DNA from: Parascedosporium putredinis
Lineage: Eukaryota; Ascomycota; Sordariomycetes; Microascales; Microascaceae
Direction: 5' to 3'
Assembly (NCBI GenBank): GCA_949357655.1
Contig: CASHTG010000007.1
Span: 1,083,472 to 1,147,471, forward strand
Length of the DNA stretch: 64,000 bases
The translations under genes and the position numbers were made by a program. Below, one piece after another: positions 45,417-57,179 of this stretch. Position 1 is the stretch's first letter. Every line of letters starts with the position of its first letter. The notes below the pieces were generated by a model. That model had not been told where the DNA came from. It worked only from the letters and a program-made list of their open reading frames with translations, and did not search any database.

Positions 45417-47915
45417 AGTATAGTTGAGGAGCCGGAGAATAGGTTTATTAATCCTTTAGAAAGGGCAAGCTAGATATAGCAAGTATAATCGCCTAATATA
45501 TAATCTATCAATCGGTCCTACTTAGATTACCATGTAATATTTATGAATATTTATGGTCGGTCCTTAAATTCTCGATTTCCTGAATAGCTAGAGGCAGCTC
45601 CACATTCGGTGTAAGTTTCAAATTCCATTATCAGCCTCTGATGCCAGCTTCGCTCGCCTACTATCAGGCCTTCACATGTTAACCCCGGTTTGACACCAGC
45701 GCCCTACACGGTATATCGCAAACCACCCACGCAACCACTGAAGGTCTCATCAGCGTACCAATTGAAGCTATTACTACTGTATAAATTAAGGTCGTAGGTA
45801 ACTACGCCCTAGAGAGATACGTGTGAACGTGTGAAATGTCAGACCTACTACGCTAAGTCAATTACTAGAATTAAATTCATTGTTACCATGAAGATAAACC
45901 AAGCTACCGCTATCAGTTCCTAATATCATTATAGAGTCGGGATAGTAGGTCGTAGTCCCACCGATTAGCATACTAAAAAGATGGATCCATGGTGTCTTGA
46001 CAGATATACCTATCGTGACCCGCAACAAATGGATCTACTAATCTGTGCTTGATAATGCTAGACCCTTAGCTTACGCGTCCTAGCATACCGTCGTGATCAA
46101 TCACACGAAGTTGGTTCTACCCTTCGAGCGGGACTGCTTCTCTGCTCTGACCGGACTTGCGAAACAATAAGAGCGCGGAACCGGATCCACGTATATTGGG
46201 AATCCAGGCAAATTCTCCTCTCTAGAATTTACAGTAAGGGGTGAGTGAAGGTAATCAGAGACCTAAGTCGGCTGTGTGGCAAGCTCCCTCGTGTACCCGG
46301 GCCGCCGTGAACAGCCGGGCGGACTATATTCAATCGCCTGTGAATATTATAGAAGACATAGCGAGAGTCATAGGCGTTCGAGTTATTCTAAAGGCAATTG
46401 GAACGCTATAGGATGTAACAGGTGAGTTGGAGTCTGGTTTCATTACCCTTGCTAGCACTCTCTCACTAGCTGCCTTAGAGCTTGCTGGCAATACAAATGT
46501 CCTAGAGGCCGGATAAAAACGTATGAGACCCTTCCTACTAGACTGCGTAAGGACAGGTAGAGACCATAGTAGCTCTACTATAGACGTCTATCTACTTCGA
46601 CCCGGGAAGTGGGAGGTTAGAAGTCGGGTATATACCTATCTAGTAGTGCTTAAACGGTCTAGTGATAGTGATAAGTATAAAGGAATCGGTGCATGTAGAC
46701 TTTTAAGGGAGATGATAGAAGAAGAGGGAGGGAAGATATATTACACCTATAGAGAGATAAATCAGTAGTTATTTTCGTTTAGCGAAATGCTACTTATACC
46801 TACTAGGACTTCATCTATAAGGAATAAGTATCTAGGGATACTTTTATTAAATTTAAGTATCTTAATTCTTTTTTATATAAAAATTTAGAGTCTACTATAA
46901 TAATCGGTGATCCTACGTGTTCTCGCCGGTTAATATAATTTCTCAACCCTCCTTTTCTTTTAGTATCAGCCCTATCATCTACCTTGGTAATCTAGTCTAG
47001 CTTTGTTACAATTTAGCTAGCGGTATCTCTTAACCTACTAAGGTATCGTCAGCATTTTCTCGTGACTTAGGCGCAGTACCGTGCGTGTCTGTTAACGATG
47101 TCCTTGCTGCCATTGCTTTACATCAGTAAACGTAGACTTCGTTTGCGAGCATTGATCTGGGAAACATGGCCAATCGGAAAAGTAACAAATGGACAATGCG
47201 TGTGTTGTGGATTAGCTCGGACCCAACCAACGGGTTAATACAAAAGTCCTGAGTGCCACTTACACTGCCACGCGGGATAACCAGGCGGTCGGGTCGCGTT
47301 AATTAACGGAGCGCAGAAGGAAGCCTCGCGTGTCCGTCAATTAATACTTGGATTTAGCGGCTTAGATTGCAAACATGCCTGTCAGCCTTGATCTAGAGCA
47401 GTCGCTGAACTCATCCGCCGCTGTTAGACGAGGGTGATGCCCACTCTCCTTCTACCGAGTTGTGTAGAAACGTACGTTGTACAGGAGGATTGAATTCCCC
47501 GCTCACACTAATACTTATTCCTGGTCCTAATTTTAAATCTAATGGAGACTTAATAATTAATAACCGTAAAACCTCGTATCAATTCCTCTGTTGTTTACAA
47601 GCGAGGGGAGGAAGACGACGATGAGCTATACGTTTTATGCTATAAGTAAGTTCGTCATCCGTATAGCATCGCTTCGAGAGGCCCCTTAATCCATAGTGCC
47701 TAAGCCCCATATATAAGTGGGAGTCGCGCTTCTATAAACTTGTGATCGAGACCTACTCTTAAGGAAACTACCTCGACCTATACAGTTATCAGATTCTCTT
47801 AAGTTACCATACATTCCCCTTTAGAATTATTCCTACAATACACCTCACTTTTAGTTAGGGAGGCTCTAGTAGCATTACATCAGTCTTTCGGCCTTAAGCT
47901 AGTTAAGCTGAGGCT
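45417..47915. other. AT-rich, gene-poor stretch
   Basis: 2.5 kb rich in TA dinucleotides and stop codons in all frames, as in RIP-affected DNA. A short frame at 46523-46768 has no family resemblance. No intact element can be drawn. Confidence 0.45.
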
Positions 47916-50900
47916 ATGATGCATCCTCCACTTTGGCTTGTTTCTACTATACTTTCCTCCTTCTTTCTCCTATTATTACCATTCCGCCTAGTAAAACTTA
48001 ACAAGGAAACGATAAAACTCATTCCAGGGCGCCATGGTTATGGAAAAATAGTAGGTGTTAAGAGAGTTTGAAACACGGTCAGATAGTGGCTAACTTCGAC
48101 CTAGATAATTGTGATTGTGCTATCTATAGTACAGTCAGTCATTTTAGGTTCAGGAATCGTCTCGACTACACAGCTTGATACTAATATCTATTCCTCGGTT
48201 TCTTCTTGGATAGCATGTATAGGCCTCTGCCCCTGTTATTTTTAGAGCACCGTAGATCGATCAAGCCATCAGATCTGGCCACCATCTACCTACTCGCATC
48301 TTTCGCCTGCGATCTTGCTAGACTGGTTGCCCTAACATCTGAGAATAGTATCTCCGCTAGCGTTTCACTAACGGCCACGAGCGGCTTTCTCAAATTTACG
48401 CTTTTTCTTTCTGAAAGTCGAGGAAAAGGGCACCTTTTGCGCGATGATCCCAGCCGGTGGTCTCCAGAACAGCTGGTGGGCGTTCTAAACAGGGCAGTCT
48501 TTTGGTGGATAAATCCAATTCTTGCTCGAGGAAACCGACGCGTTCTTACTAGCGACGACCTCCCGCCAATAGACCGTGACTTATCATCTAAATGGAGGCG
48601 CTATTGTGCTTTACGGGCTTGGGATCAAAGAAGTAATCTCAAAGCGAATATTCCACAGAGGGCCCTATAGAATCTAACATCTTTGAAGCCAGGCCTGAAC
48701 AGATATTGACACTACCTAAAACCTTGGTTTATAGCATGCTACCACATTTTTGGCGCCAATCCTTCCCCGACTTACTCTCATCGCCTTTCGCTACACTCAG
48801 CCAGTACTAATCGGCGCCGCAATACGCGCAATCAACAAGCCATCGCAATCCATGGAAACGGAACTTGTAGTGATTACAATGACTATTACTGTATACTTAG
48901 GTTTAGCGGTATAGTTTGTGTCACTGCTTCATCTGTCTACGTCTAAAGTCTGACCTTAGAGCATAGATTTCCGGGGCATGGTACCGGCACCGTCTGAATC
49001 GAGTCGAGCTTATGGTTAGGGGAGCTCTTATTGGTCTCATTAACAACAAGTTGCTACATCAGAAATCTTGCGGCTACGATGACGGCATAGCTGTGACATT
49101 GATGAGTTCAGATGCGAAGAATGCAGGAGAAGCTCTATTGATGTTCCACGAAACCTGGGCGCAAGTACTCGAAGTCCTATTAGGCATGATAATGCTAGCT
49201 AGAAAGGTCGGATGGGTATCTCCAGTTCCACTTATTATCATCTTCTGTAAGTTGATATTCTCCCATTCATATACTAAAACCTGACCATCTCTATCAAGTC
49301 TGCTCTAGAGTGAGTCGATATCTGGCAAAAAACCTCCAGGGTAAACAAAGGGCCTGGAACGTGGCCACTCAAGAAAGAATTGCCATTACTACATCGATGC
49401 TTGCCTCGATTAAAAACCTGAAAATGCTTGGAGTTACTCCTTATACGGAGTCTTTAGTCCAGAAGCTGCGATTGCAAGAATTAGCTATGGCACAGAAGGT
49501 ACGGTGGATGAGGGTTGCTCACAATGCAAGTGGTATGTTACCGTTGTGCGTGTCGTGTCTCCTGACCCGCCTTTAACTAACGACAACAGCAAATGCTCTC
49601 GGAATATTCTCTCCCATCATAACATTTATGCTCTTTGCCCTTATAGCAAGCTTCAAAGGCGAAGCACTCGACACTGAAACCGCCTTTACAGCTGCAGCTC
49701 TACTCGGCTTGGTAACTCACCCGGCAAACATGATCATGACCATTATACCACAAGCAGTTGGCTCTATTGCTTCCTTTGAGAGAATTCAGCAGTATCTAGT
49801 AAGCCCGCCACGCCACGATCACCGGATGAGATTGAACACGGCTAGCGACATGCCGGATACAACCTTACCAATCATCCACCTGAAAAACGTGACTATTCGA
49901 GAAACCCTATCGAAACCTCCGCTTCTTACCGACATCAACCTTTCTATTAATGAAGGGTCGATAGTTGTATGTTCTGGATCGGTAGGAAGCGGCAAAACAA
50001 CTTTAGCTAGATGCCTTACAGGCGAGCTTCCGATCACCAGCGGAGAAATCTCGGTGCAGTCGAAATCTATAGCTTGGTGTGAACAGCTACCCTGGCTTCC
50101 AAATGGCACTCTTAAACAGGCGGTCTGTGGTTATTCTCCAGAGAGTCCGGGCTGGTATGAAGAGGTCATTCGACTTTGTTGCCTCGATGAAGATCTTTCG
50201 GTACTTCTCAATGGAGACAGAACTGTCATCGGAAGTAGGGGATTAAATCTTTCTGGAGGACAACGTCAGCGCGTAGTATGTGTATTCTATCTATCCACTC
50301 TTACCCTCGTATACATAATATATATAGTCGCACGCGCTATGTTATTAAACATTTTTAGCATCCACTCGTTCACTATAGAACCCTTAGCCCACCCTTTTGG
50401 ATTTAGTTACTTGTTGTGCTATTCTACTTGAAACCATTTCTCTAATATAGTTACTAGGCTCTTGCCCGTGCGGTGTATGCACGTTGCCGCATAGTACTCT
50501 TAGATGATAGCTTCAGCGCCCTTGACAGTAAGACAGAGAGCCAAATCATGAGAAATCTTCTTGGTCCATCAGGGTATTTTCGGAAGACAAAGACAACTGT
50601 CTTTCTCATCACTAGCTCTGGTAGATCTAGCATCTCCTCCGTTCTCAACCTGTTTATAAGTACTGACTATAGATAGGTGCACATTTCCATTGGGCTGACT
50701 GGCTAGTGATCCTCGAAACTGGCGCTCTTATATACCAAGGACTAGCGGCCGACCACGAACAAAATCCAAATCAGCCCTTCAACTTCCACGCGAGGGAGGT
50801 GGATAGAATTGCTGCGGAAAATCCCCAAACAGGTGAAATAGTTCGGCAACAAAATCTTACGGTAACCGATACTATTTCTGACATGAGTAGGGCAACCGGG

Positions 50901-53320
50901 GATCTCTCTCTCTATAGTATCAATATTCTCGCATAGTCTCTAAGTTATACTTGATGCTAATCTAAGTGGATAGGTTACTACCTCCGAGCTATAGGCCTTT
51001 CCAACTTCCTCCTACTTCTCGCATATACATCGTCGTATTCTTTTTTATAACCTTGCCCCAGTATTGGTTACAAAAATGGACAGAAGCGCCAGTATCTGAA
51101 GGAATATTTTATAGCGGAGGATATCTCATTATGTCCTTGATGGCTTGGGCCTCAACTAATGGCTCCGTGTGGTGAGTGTGGCTGCGTCACGGATATTATA
51201 TAAATACTAAAGTAAAGAAGGTCTACGCATATTCGTATTGCACCACATTCGGGCGCTGAACTGCACCGCCGCCTTCTATCAACCGTTGTTAGGTTTGTGT
51301 CCTCACACACTTTGCTCCTATACACAGCAGACTAATAAGACAGGGCGCCGCTGCTATTCTTTTCGACCACGGATATAGGGGTTATCCTCAACCGATTTAG
51401 TCAGGATATACAACAAATTGACAGGCAACTGCCACCATCGATTCTATCTCTATCAACCCGTAAGCTGTTCTCGCCGGCCCGCTCTTAAGCTTCTTACTTA
51501 TATAGAATGTAGAGCTCTTCAAGCTCTTAGTACAAGCCTTTTTATTATTCAGCGCGCAGAAAGTAACGGCGTTGATACTACCCATTGGCGCAGTAGCTGT
51601 GTATTTTATACAAAGAAAATATCTACGAACCTCACGGCAACTGCGTTTGCTCGATCTTGAGTCACAATCTGCTGTGTATCTAAGTTTCTTAGAATCGGTA
51701 TTAGCAGTTTCCCTTATTTGATTACTGTTATCTAACAACTAAATAGGTTGAAGGCGTTTCCACTATCCGAGCTTTCGGATGGGAGAAGCACGTTGAGCAT
51801 GCTAATATTCAGTGTCTTGATAAATCTCAGCAGCCTGCTTACGTCCTATTCTGTGTTCAGCAATGGTTAAGAATTGTCCTCGACCTTATAGTTGCTGCTA
51901 TAACCGCAGGCCTTATTTCTTTTGCCTTTCTTATAAAAGGCTCAACGACAGCAGGACAGATCGGAATGGCTCTAAATATTGTTATAGTTGCTAACTCGAC
52001 TTTGCTTAGCTTCGTGACATCATGGACGAATATGGAGATATGTCTAGGTGCAATGTAAGTTTGATTCCTCATTTGAAATCTATACTCTTGATAATATAAG
52101 AGTTAAGATTCCTTTGTCCCTTATTGCTTCCGTTTCTATCTCATAGAATATATCACATAGCGTATAATAGCTGAACAACTAATCTTTAAATGGGCTTTAA
52201 CAACTTCACAGAGCTCGTTTACGGAGCCTAGAAGCCGAAACACCGACGGAGGACAAACCTTATGAGGACTTTATCCCACCAGATACGTGGCCATCATCTG
52301 GCACCATCGAGTTTGATCATGTTACAGCAGGATATAAGTAAGACTAAAAAGTGCCTGTGGGCTTACTATAGAGCTAATTTTATTTAGTTCTGAATCGCCA
52401 GCTCTACACGATGTCACTTTAAAAGTCCCCGGGGGCAGCAATTGGTTGTTTGCGGCAGGACTGGTAGGTATGTGATAAGATATCATATCGAGGGTTAAAT
52501 ATCCTTAATTCCTCCTTGATTTATATATATGCTGACACCCTTCGTCTATTACTTAGCGGAAAGAGTAGTCTGTTACTCACTCTGTTACGTGTTATAGATC
52601 TAAAGTATGGGACTATTAAAGTGGACGGAGTGGATTTAACATTAATTCCCCGATCCTTGATTCGGCAGAAATGCTTCATCACCGTTTCTCAAGATCCTTT
52701 CGTGATCGCTCAAGCCAGTCTCCGCTTTAATCTAGACGTAAGAGGAATTTAGTATATCACTACTAGCTCGAAGGATCGCTACTAATCAATCTATATATCT
52801 AGCCTTCTAATTCCTTACAAGATGACGCTATTATTACAGCGCTTGAAAAACAGGTCTGTGGTCACATTTTGATCTGGCGGAATGTGATATGCCTATACCT
52901 AGAACGCCACGACATATTTTAGACAACCCCATCTCTCAGTTCCCCCGAATGTCTACTGGCCAACTACAGCTATTTGCCATGGCTCGGGCAGTCCTTCAAC
53001 TTCGGCATATTAACAACTTACCTGGATCGTTGGAAATTCGGCCTCAGGTCCAAGCGGTCAAACCGATTCTTTTGTTAGATGAGGTTACCGCGTCTCTTGA
53101 TTCGGTGTCCGAAGCCATCATACATGACATTATCCGTCAGGAGTTTATCGAGAGAGGCCACACTGTTATCATCATCACCCATCGACTGAGCGGTATAGCT
53201 AGGGGTATAGAGACAGGTCACGATACTGTTGCTATCATGTCGAAGGGTAAGATAGATCAGACTGGCAGGCTAGAGGAACTATATAATAAAGGTCACCTAG
53301 GAGTGACTACGACTAGGTGA
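47916..53320 (+). CDS. ABCC-type (MRP-like) multidrug ABC transporter, intron-rich and frame-disrupted
   Basis: Full-length exporter of the ABCC/MRP class that moves conjugates or drugs across a membrane. The 5' part near 47916-48400 looks like TMD0 (LLLPFRLVKLNKETIKLIPG, LLFLEHRRSIKPSDL). Next come the first TM domain (LVGVLNRAVFWWINPILARG) and NBD1 with Walker A GSVGSGKTT, signature LNLSGGQRQRV and Walker B RIVLLDDSFSALD. TMD2 begins at YYLRAIGLSNFLLLLAYTSS. NBD2 follows, with SGKSSLLLTLLRVIDL, signature MSTGQLQLFAMARAVL and Walker B ILLLDEVTASLDS, ending at 53320. NBD2's signature is the degenerate form typical of the class. Many small introns fit. Missing bases at the T run 51041-51046 and near 52436 break the frame. 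The start and several TMD exons are uncertain; true decay is possible in places. Confidence 0.8.
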
Positions 53321-53824
53321 GACGGTTAGGATTATAGCCTATAAGGAGACAGTCATAATTGATTAATACTTGAGCCTAGAAAAGGATAAAATATTCATCT
53401 CTTATTCCTAAACTGTTACTAATATTCTTCTTACCTATATGCGGCTTATAATGGGCTACCTAGTCCCCGGTATCATATCAGACTGCCTTTAGTACTAGTG
53501 TGTGTCGCGCCTTTCCCGCCGGCTACCCCGTCATTATATACACGACGGACACCCCTTCCTTTAGGGACCTCAATGCTAGATTATATAATAGACCTTTAAG
53601 TATGTAAATTATTAACCCTAATTCTATAATGCCCTGTGATAGGTGAGTTCCTTCTATGTTGCTTATAATGCTTGTAGATTTAAATGAGTTATCGTAGAAG
53701 TGACGCCGAGGATAAGGCCGCTTAGCAGCTTCGCGTCACGATACTGTCAGCGGCTTAATGGACATCTAACGGAAGAGCAATTTCTGGCGACGAATAGCTA
53801 TTGGGACCTACCTCGGTATATTAC
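53321..53824. other. AT-rich gap between ABC gene and minisatellites
   Basis: 500 bp, no gene seen. Confidence 0.45.
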
Positions 53825-54215
53825 CCCCTTCAACCATTTCTGCCATGGCTTCGAGCATTTCTGCCATGACTTCAAACTGTGATCATCGCTTCGACCATTT
53901 CTCCCATGGCAACGGCCATTCCCACCATACCTTCAGCCATTTTTCCCATGGCTTCGACCCTTTCTCCCATGGATTCGGCGATTTCTCTCATAGAATTGAC
54001 CATTTCTCCTATGGCTTCGACTGCTAAGCCATTTCTCCCATAGCATCGGCCATTTCTCCTATGGCATCGCCCATTTCTCTTATGGAATCGACTGCTAAGC
54101 TATTTCTCCTATGGCTTCAACCCTTTTTCCCATGGCATCAGCCAATTCTCCTATGGCATTGGCCACTTCTGCCATGGCATCGGCTATTTCTGCTATGGCA
54201 TTAGCCATTTCTATG
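53825..54215. repeat. 21-bp minisatellite coding heptads
   Basis: About 18 diverged copies of CCATTTCTCCCATGGCTTCGA. On the minus strand each unit reads as a seven-residue repeat of the type A-M-G-E-M-V-E, a coiled-coil-like heptad; on the plus strand it reads F-x-x-F-S-H-G. An 11-bp insert containing CGACTGCTAAG interrupts the phase twice (near 54018 and 54083). Confidence 0.85.
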
Positions 54216-55245
54216 ATATCACACTGACATAGTCACGATCTCAACCATCACGACATCGCGCCGACATCGTCAAGATCCTAGCCGTCACGACATCGCGCCG
54301 ACACCGTCACGATCCTAGGTATCATGACATCACGCCGACACCATCATAATCCTAGCCGCCATGATATCGCGCTGACACCAAAATCTTAGCCGCCACGACA
54401 TCATACTAGCCCTATTATGATCCTAGTAGCTACGATATCACGCTGACACCATCACGATCCTAGCCGCCACGATATCGCGCCGACACCGTCACGATCTCAG
54501 CCGCCACGACATCACGTTGACATCGTCACGATTAGAGTAGTCATACCATCGCCTCGACATCGTCACGATCAGAGCCATTATAACATCACACCGACATCGT
54601 CACGATCTTAGCTATTATAACATCACATTGACATCATCACGATTAGAGTAGTCATACCATCACCTCGACATCGTCACGATCAGAGCCGTCATGACATCGC
54701 GCCGACATCGTCATGATCCTAGCCACCCTGACATCGCGTCGACATCGTCACGATTAGAGCCGTCACGAGATCGCGCCGACATTGTCACGATCCCAGCCGT
54801 CATGAGATCGCGCCGACATTGTCACGATCCCAGCCGTCACGAGATCGCGTCGACATCGTCACGATCAGAGCCGTCACGAGATCGCGCCGACATTATCACG
54901 ACCCCAGCCGTCACGAGATCGCGCCGACATTGTCACGATTAGAGCCATCACGAGATCACGCCGATATCGTTACGATTAGCGCCATCTCGGCATCGCCCCG
55001 ACATCGTCACGATTAGAGCCGTCTCGGCATCGCCCCGACATCATCACGATTAGGGCCGTCACGACATCGCGCCGACATCGTCCCACCCAGACCCGTCACG
55101 GCATTGCACCGATCAGAGCCGTCACGGCATCGCGCCGACACTGTCACGATCTCAGCCGCCACGACATCGCGTGATATCGGGGCGACATCATCACACTCAG
55201 CGCTGTCATAGGATCGCGCCGACATCGTCACAGTAGAGATTTTAC
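54216..55245. repeat. 37-bp GC-rich minisatellite, about 28 copies
   Basis: Tandem units like CGACATCGCGCCGACATCGT followed by CACGATCCTAGCCGTCA, with many CpG sites, in otherwise AT-rich subtelomere. Some copies (around 54340-54420 and 54590-54660) show C-to-T and G-to-A changes. The period is not a multiple of three and there are no unique spacers. Confidence 0.9.
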
Positions 55246-55307
55246 GCTGAGTCATCTTCCCCGCGGGGTTAGCCCGCTGTCACCGGTGGGTCTGTAGTCA
55301 TGAGATC

Positions 55308-55342
55308 TTAGGGTTAGGGTTAGGGTTAGGGTTAGGGTTAGG
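55308..55342 (+). repeat. Interstitial telomeric tract 1 (TTAGGG)
   Basis: Nearly six perfect TTAGGG units, oriented outward as in the terminal array. Confidence 0.95.
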
Positions 55343-55699
55343 TAATAGAAAAGGGGTAGAGAAAATCTTCTTCATAGAAAGTAAGAGTGAAAAAACACGT
55401 TTGCTGACTATCTTCTCTGAACGCAGAAGGAAAGATAGTTTCGCTGTGTGTTGGCTCTTCAGGGCAGAATCAGGAGTTGAGCGGGAATGATCTTAGTATT
55501 TAAGTGCGGGGTGGTCCAGCCACCCTGTCCTTTACTGTGATCAGGAATACCTATACCACGCGTAAATTCAGTACTGTTGAGAAATCGGGCTGATAGCGTT
55601 CCGGCGGTCTGTGCACTCGCGTGCGCGGAAAGGTCACCTGATAGAAAACCTTAATATGCTTTTAGCATATACCCTCGCTAGATAGATTAGTGAAGCTGG
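55343..55699. other. 357-bp segment between two telomeric tracts
   Basis: Unique, non-coding sequence flanked on both sides by outward TTAGGG tracts. It contains a perfect hairpin (GGGTGGTCCAGCCACCC near 55508-55526) and AT-rich 3' sequence. It could be a truncated telomere-targeted retroelement, or former chromosome-end DNA. Confidence 0.5.
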
Positions 55700-55730
55700 T
55701 TAGGGTTAGGGTTAGGGTTAGGGTTAGGGT
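55700..55730 (+). repeat. Interstitial telomeric tract 2 (TTAGGG)
   Basis: Five TTAGGG units in the same orientation as tract 1 and the chromosome end. Confidence 0.95.
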
Positions 55731-56469
55731 TTCGAACACGAACCCCCTCCTATTATTCTATGTTTATCAGAGGAATACTTATATTATCTTATAGTGGGAA
55801 GTATTATCAGGGAAGGCCCTAATCACTCTGAAGATAAGCTGTCCTAGAGCTGACTTACAGTAGGGCTAGTGTACTACTATACTAGGCTACTTTCTAGTAG
55901 GGTTTCTAGACGGGCACCAAACACGTGCTTTCGACGCTTTATAGTGAGGTACTAATAATAGTAGACCTAGTTATAGGTGGCGGCAACTTATTTAGAGATC
56001 CCCACCTTCGACTTTCGATTTTGCTATTTAGCCTATTAGGCAGTCGTTTAGGCTTGGTCGCCAGGCTGGCTGCTCAGTGAAGCCCTTATGAGGGATGATA
56101 TAGTAGCCTACTATTTAAGAGGGGAGGACTTAACTTCTATATTAGGGTGTAAGAGTGTCTTATTCTATATAGAGACTAAGTTAAAAAGGCTTTTATTTCT
56201 ACTAAGGCTTCTAATAAGTGGCTATTAAAGGCTTTCTAGAAGCTCTTCTTCAGACTAGTGATTTTATGCTAATAGAATGACCTCTCTAATATTTATATAT
56301 TCCTACACTAGATTATATTAGCTAGCTAATATTAGGGGTAGTTTACTTATATCTTCTTTTAAAGAGGTAATAAAGACTTACTATTAGCTATAATCCACTT
56401 ATTTAAACTAAGTATCTAGTATTCCTAGGGGTATCTATATACCTATAGGTTACTATAGAATCATCTAGC
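55731..56469. other. AT-rich RIP-like DNA before the retroelement
   Basis: 740 bp, TA-rich, no frame survives. It is probably degraded repeat DNA of unknown type. Confidence 0.45.
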
Positions 56470-56850
56470 TGTCACGAGCGGCCGTGAAGTAGGCCCGGGA
56501 AGGCGGTGAAACCCAGCAGTAAAAGGCAGAACCTCAGGTAGTAACCAGCCAGTAAGGAAAGGACCGCATGAAGAGACAGCGTGGTCCTGGAAGGACCGTA
56601 TAGGAAGACGGCGCGGTCCTACAAGGACCACACCATGGGAAGTTGTGGTCCACACAAGGACCGCAACTGGGGAAGCTACAGTCCTAGACAAGTCACCAAC
56701 TATATAAGGAAGCAAGTAAACCTTAGAGGAAAGGAGGTTCTATATCCTTTCTAGTAGTCAATTTAAGTATACTTAACCCCTATACTTAAATATATATTAT
56801 AGATAACGATATTATTATACTATTTAATACCTTACTAAGCTACTAACAGG
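56470..56850 (+). repeat. 5' LTR (right border approximate)
   Basis: The first 175 bp align with 63576-63749. It contains a TATA box (TATATAAG at 56701-56708). The right border cannot be fixed because the 3' copy is truncated. Confidence 0.8.
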
Positions 56851-57179
56851 CCCTAACTATTCTAACCCTAATATAACCTAACCCTAAGCAATACACCCTA
56901 ATATTAGAATATCACATATTAACTACTCCTATTTAGTAAGTAACCCTTTCAGATAGTACTAACTATAGCAGGAGATAGATCATCCTCTACCTAAGCACCT
57001 TTAGTAAGTAAGGAATAGATAGCAGAAATAATCTAGAAACTATAGGTAGAAAAAGAAAAACTTACCACTGATAATAAAGCTAGGGCTAAGGAACTTATAG
57101 TAGTATAAGCTAGAGTTCTTACCCTAGAGCATACTAACACTATAGAAGGCCTAATTAAAGCCCTAACTATAGCCTAAAA

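Noticed and set aside
46523..46768. 81-codon frame in AT-rich DNA
   Set aside because: No motif, and its neighbourhood is full of stops and TA-rich; probably chance or a degraded repeat.
54216..55245. CRISPR-like regular repeats
   Set aside because: The 37-bp units are strictly tandem with no unique spacers, and the organism is a fungus.
54691..55255. Open frames inside the 37-bp minisatellite on both strands
   Set aside because: They follow from the repeat lacking stops in some frames; a 37-bp period shifts frame in every unit and no protein is conserved.
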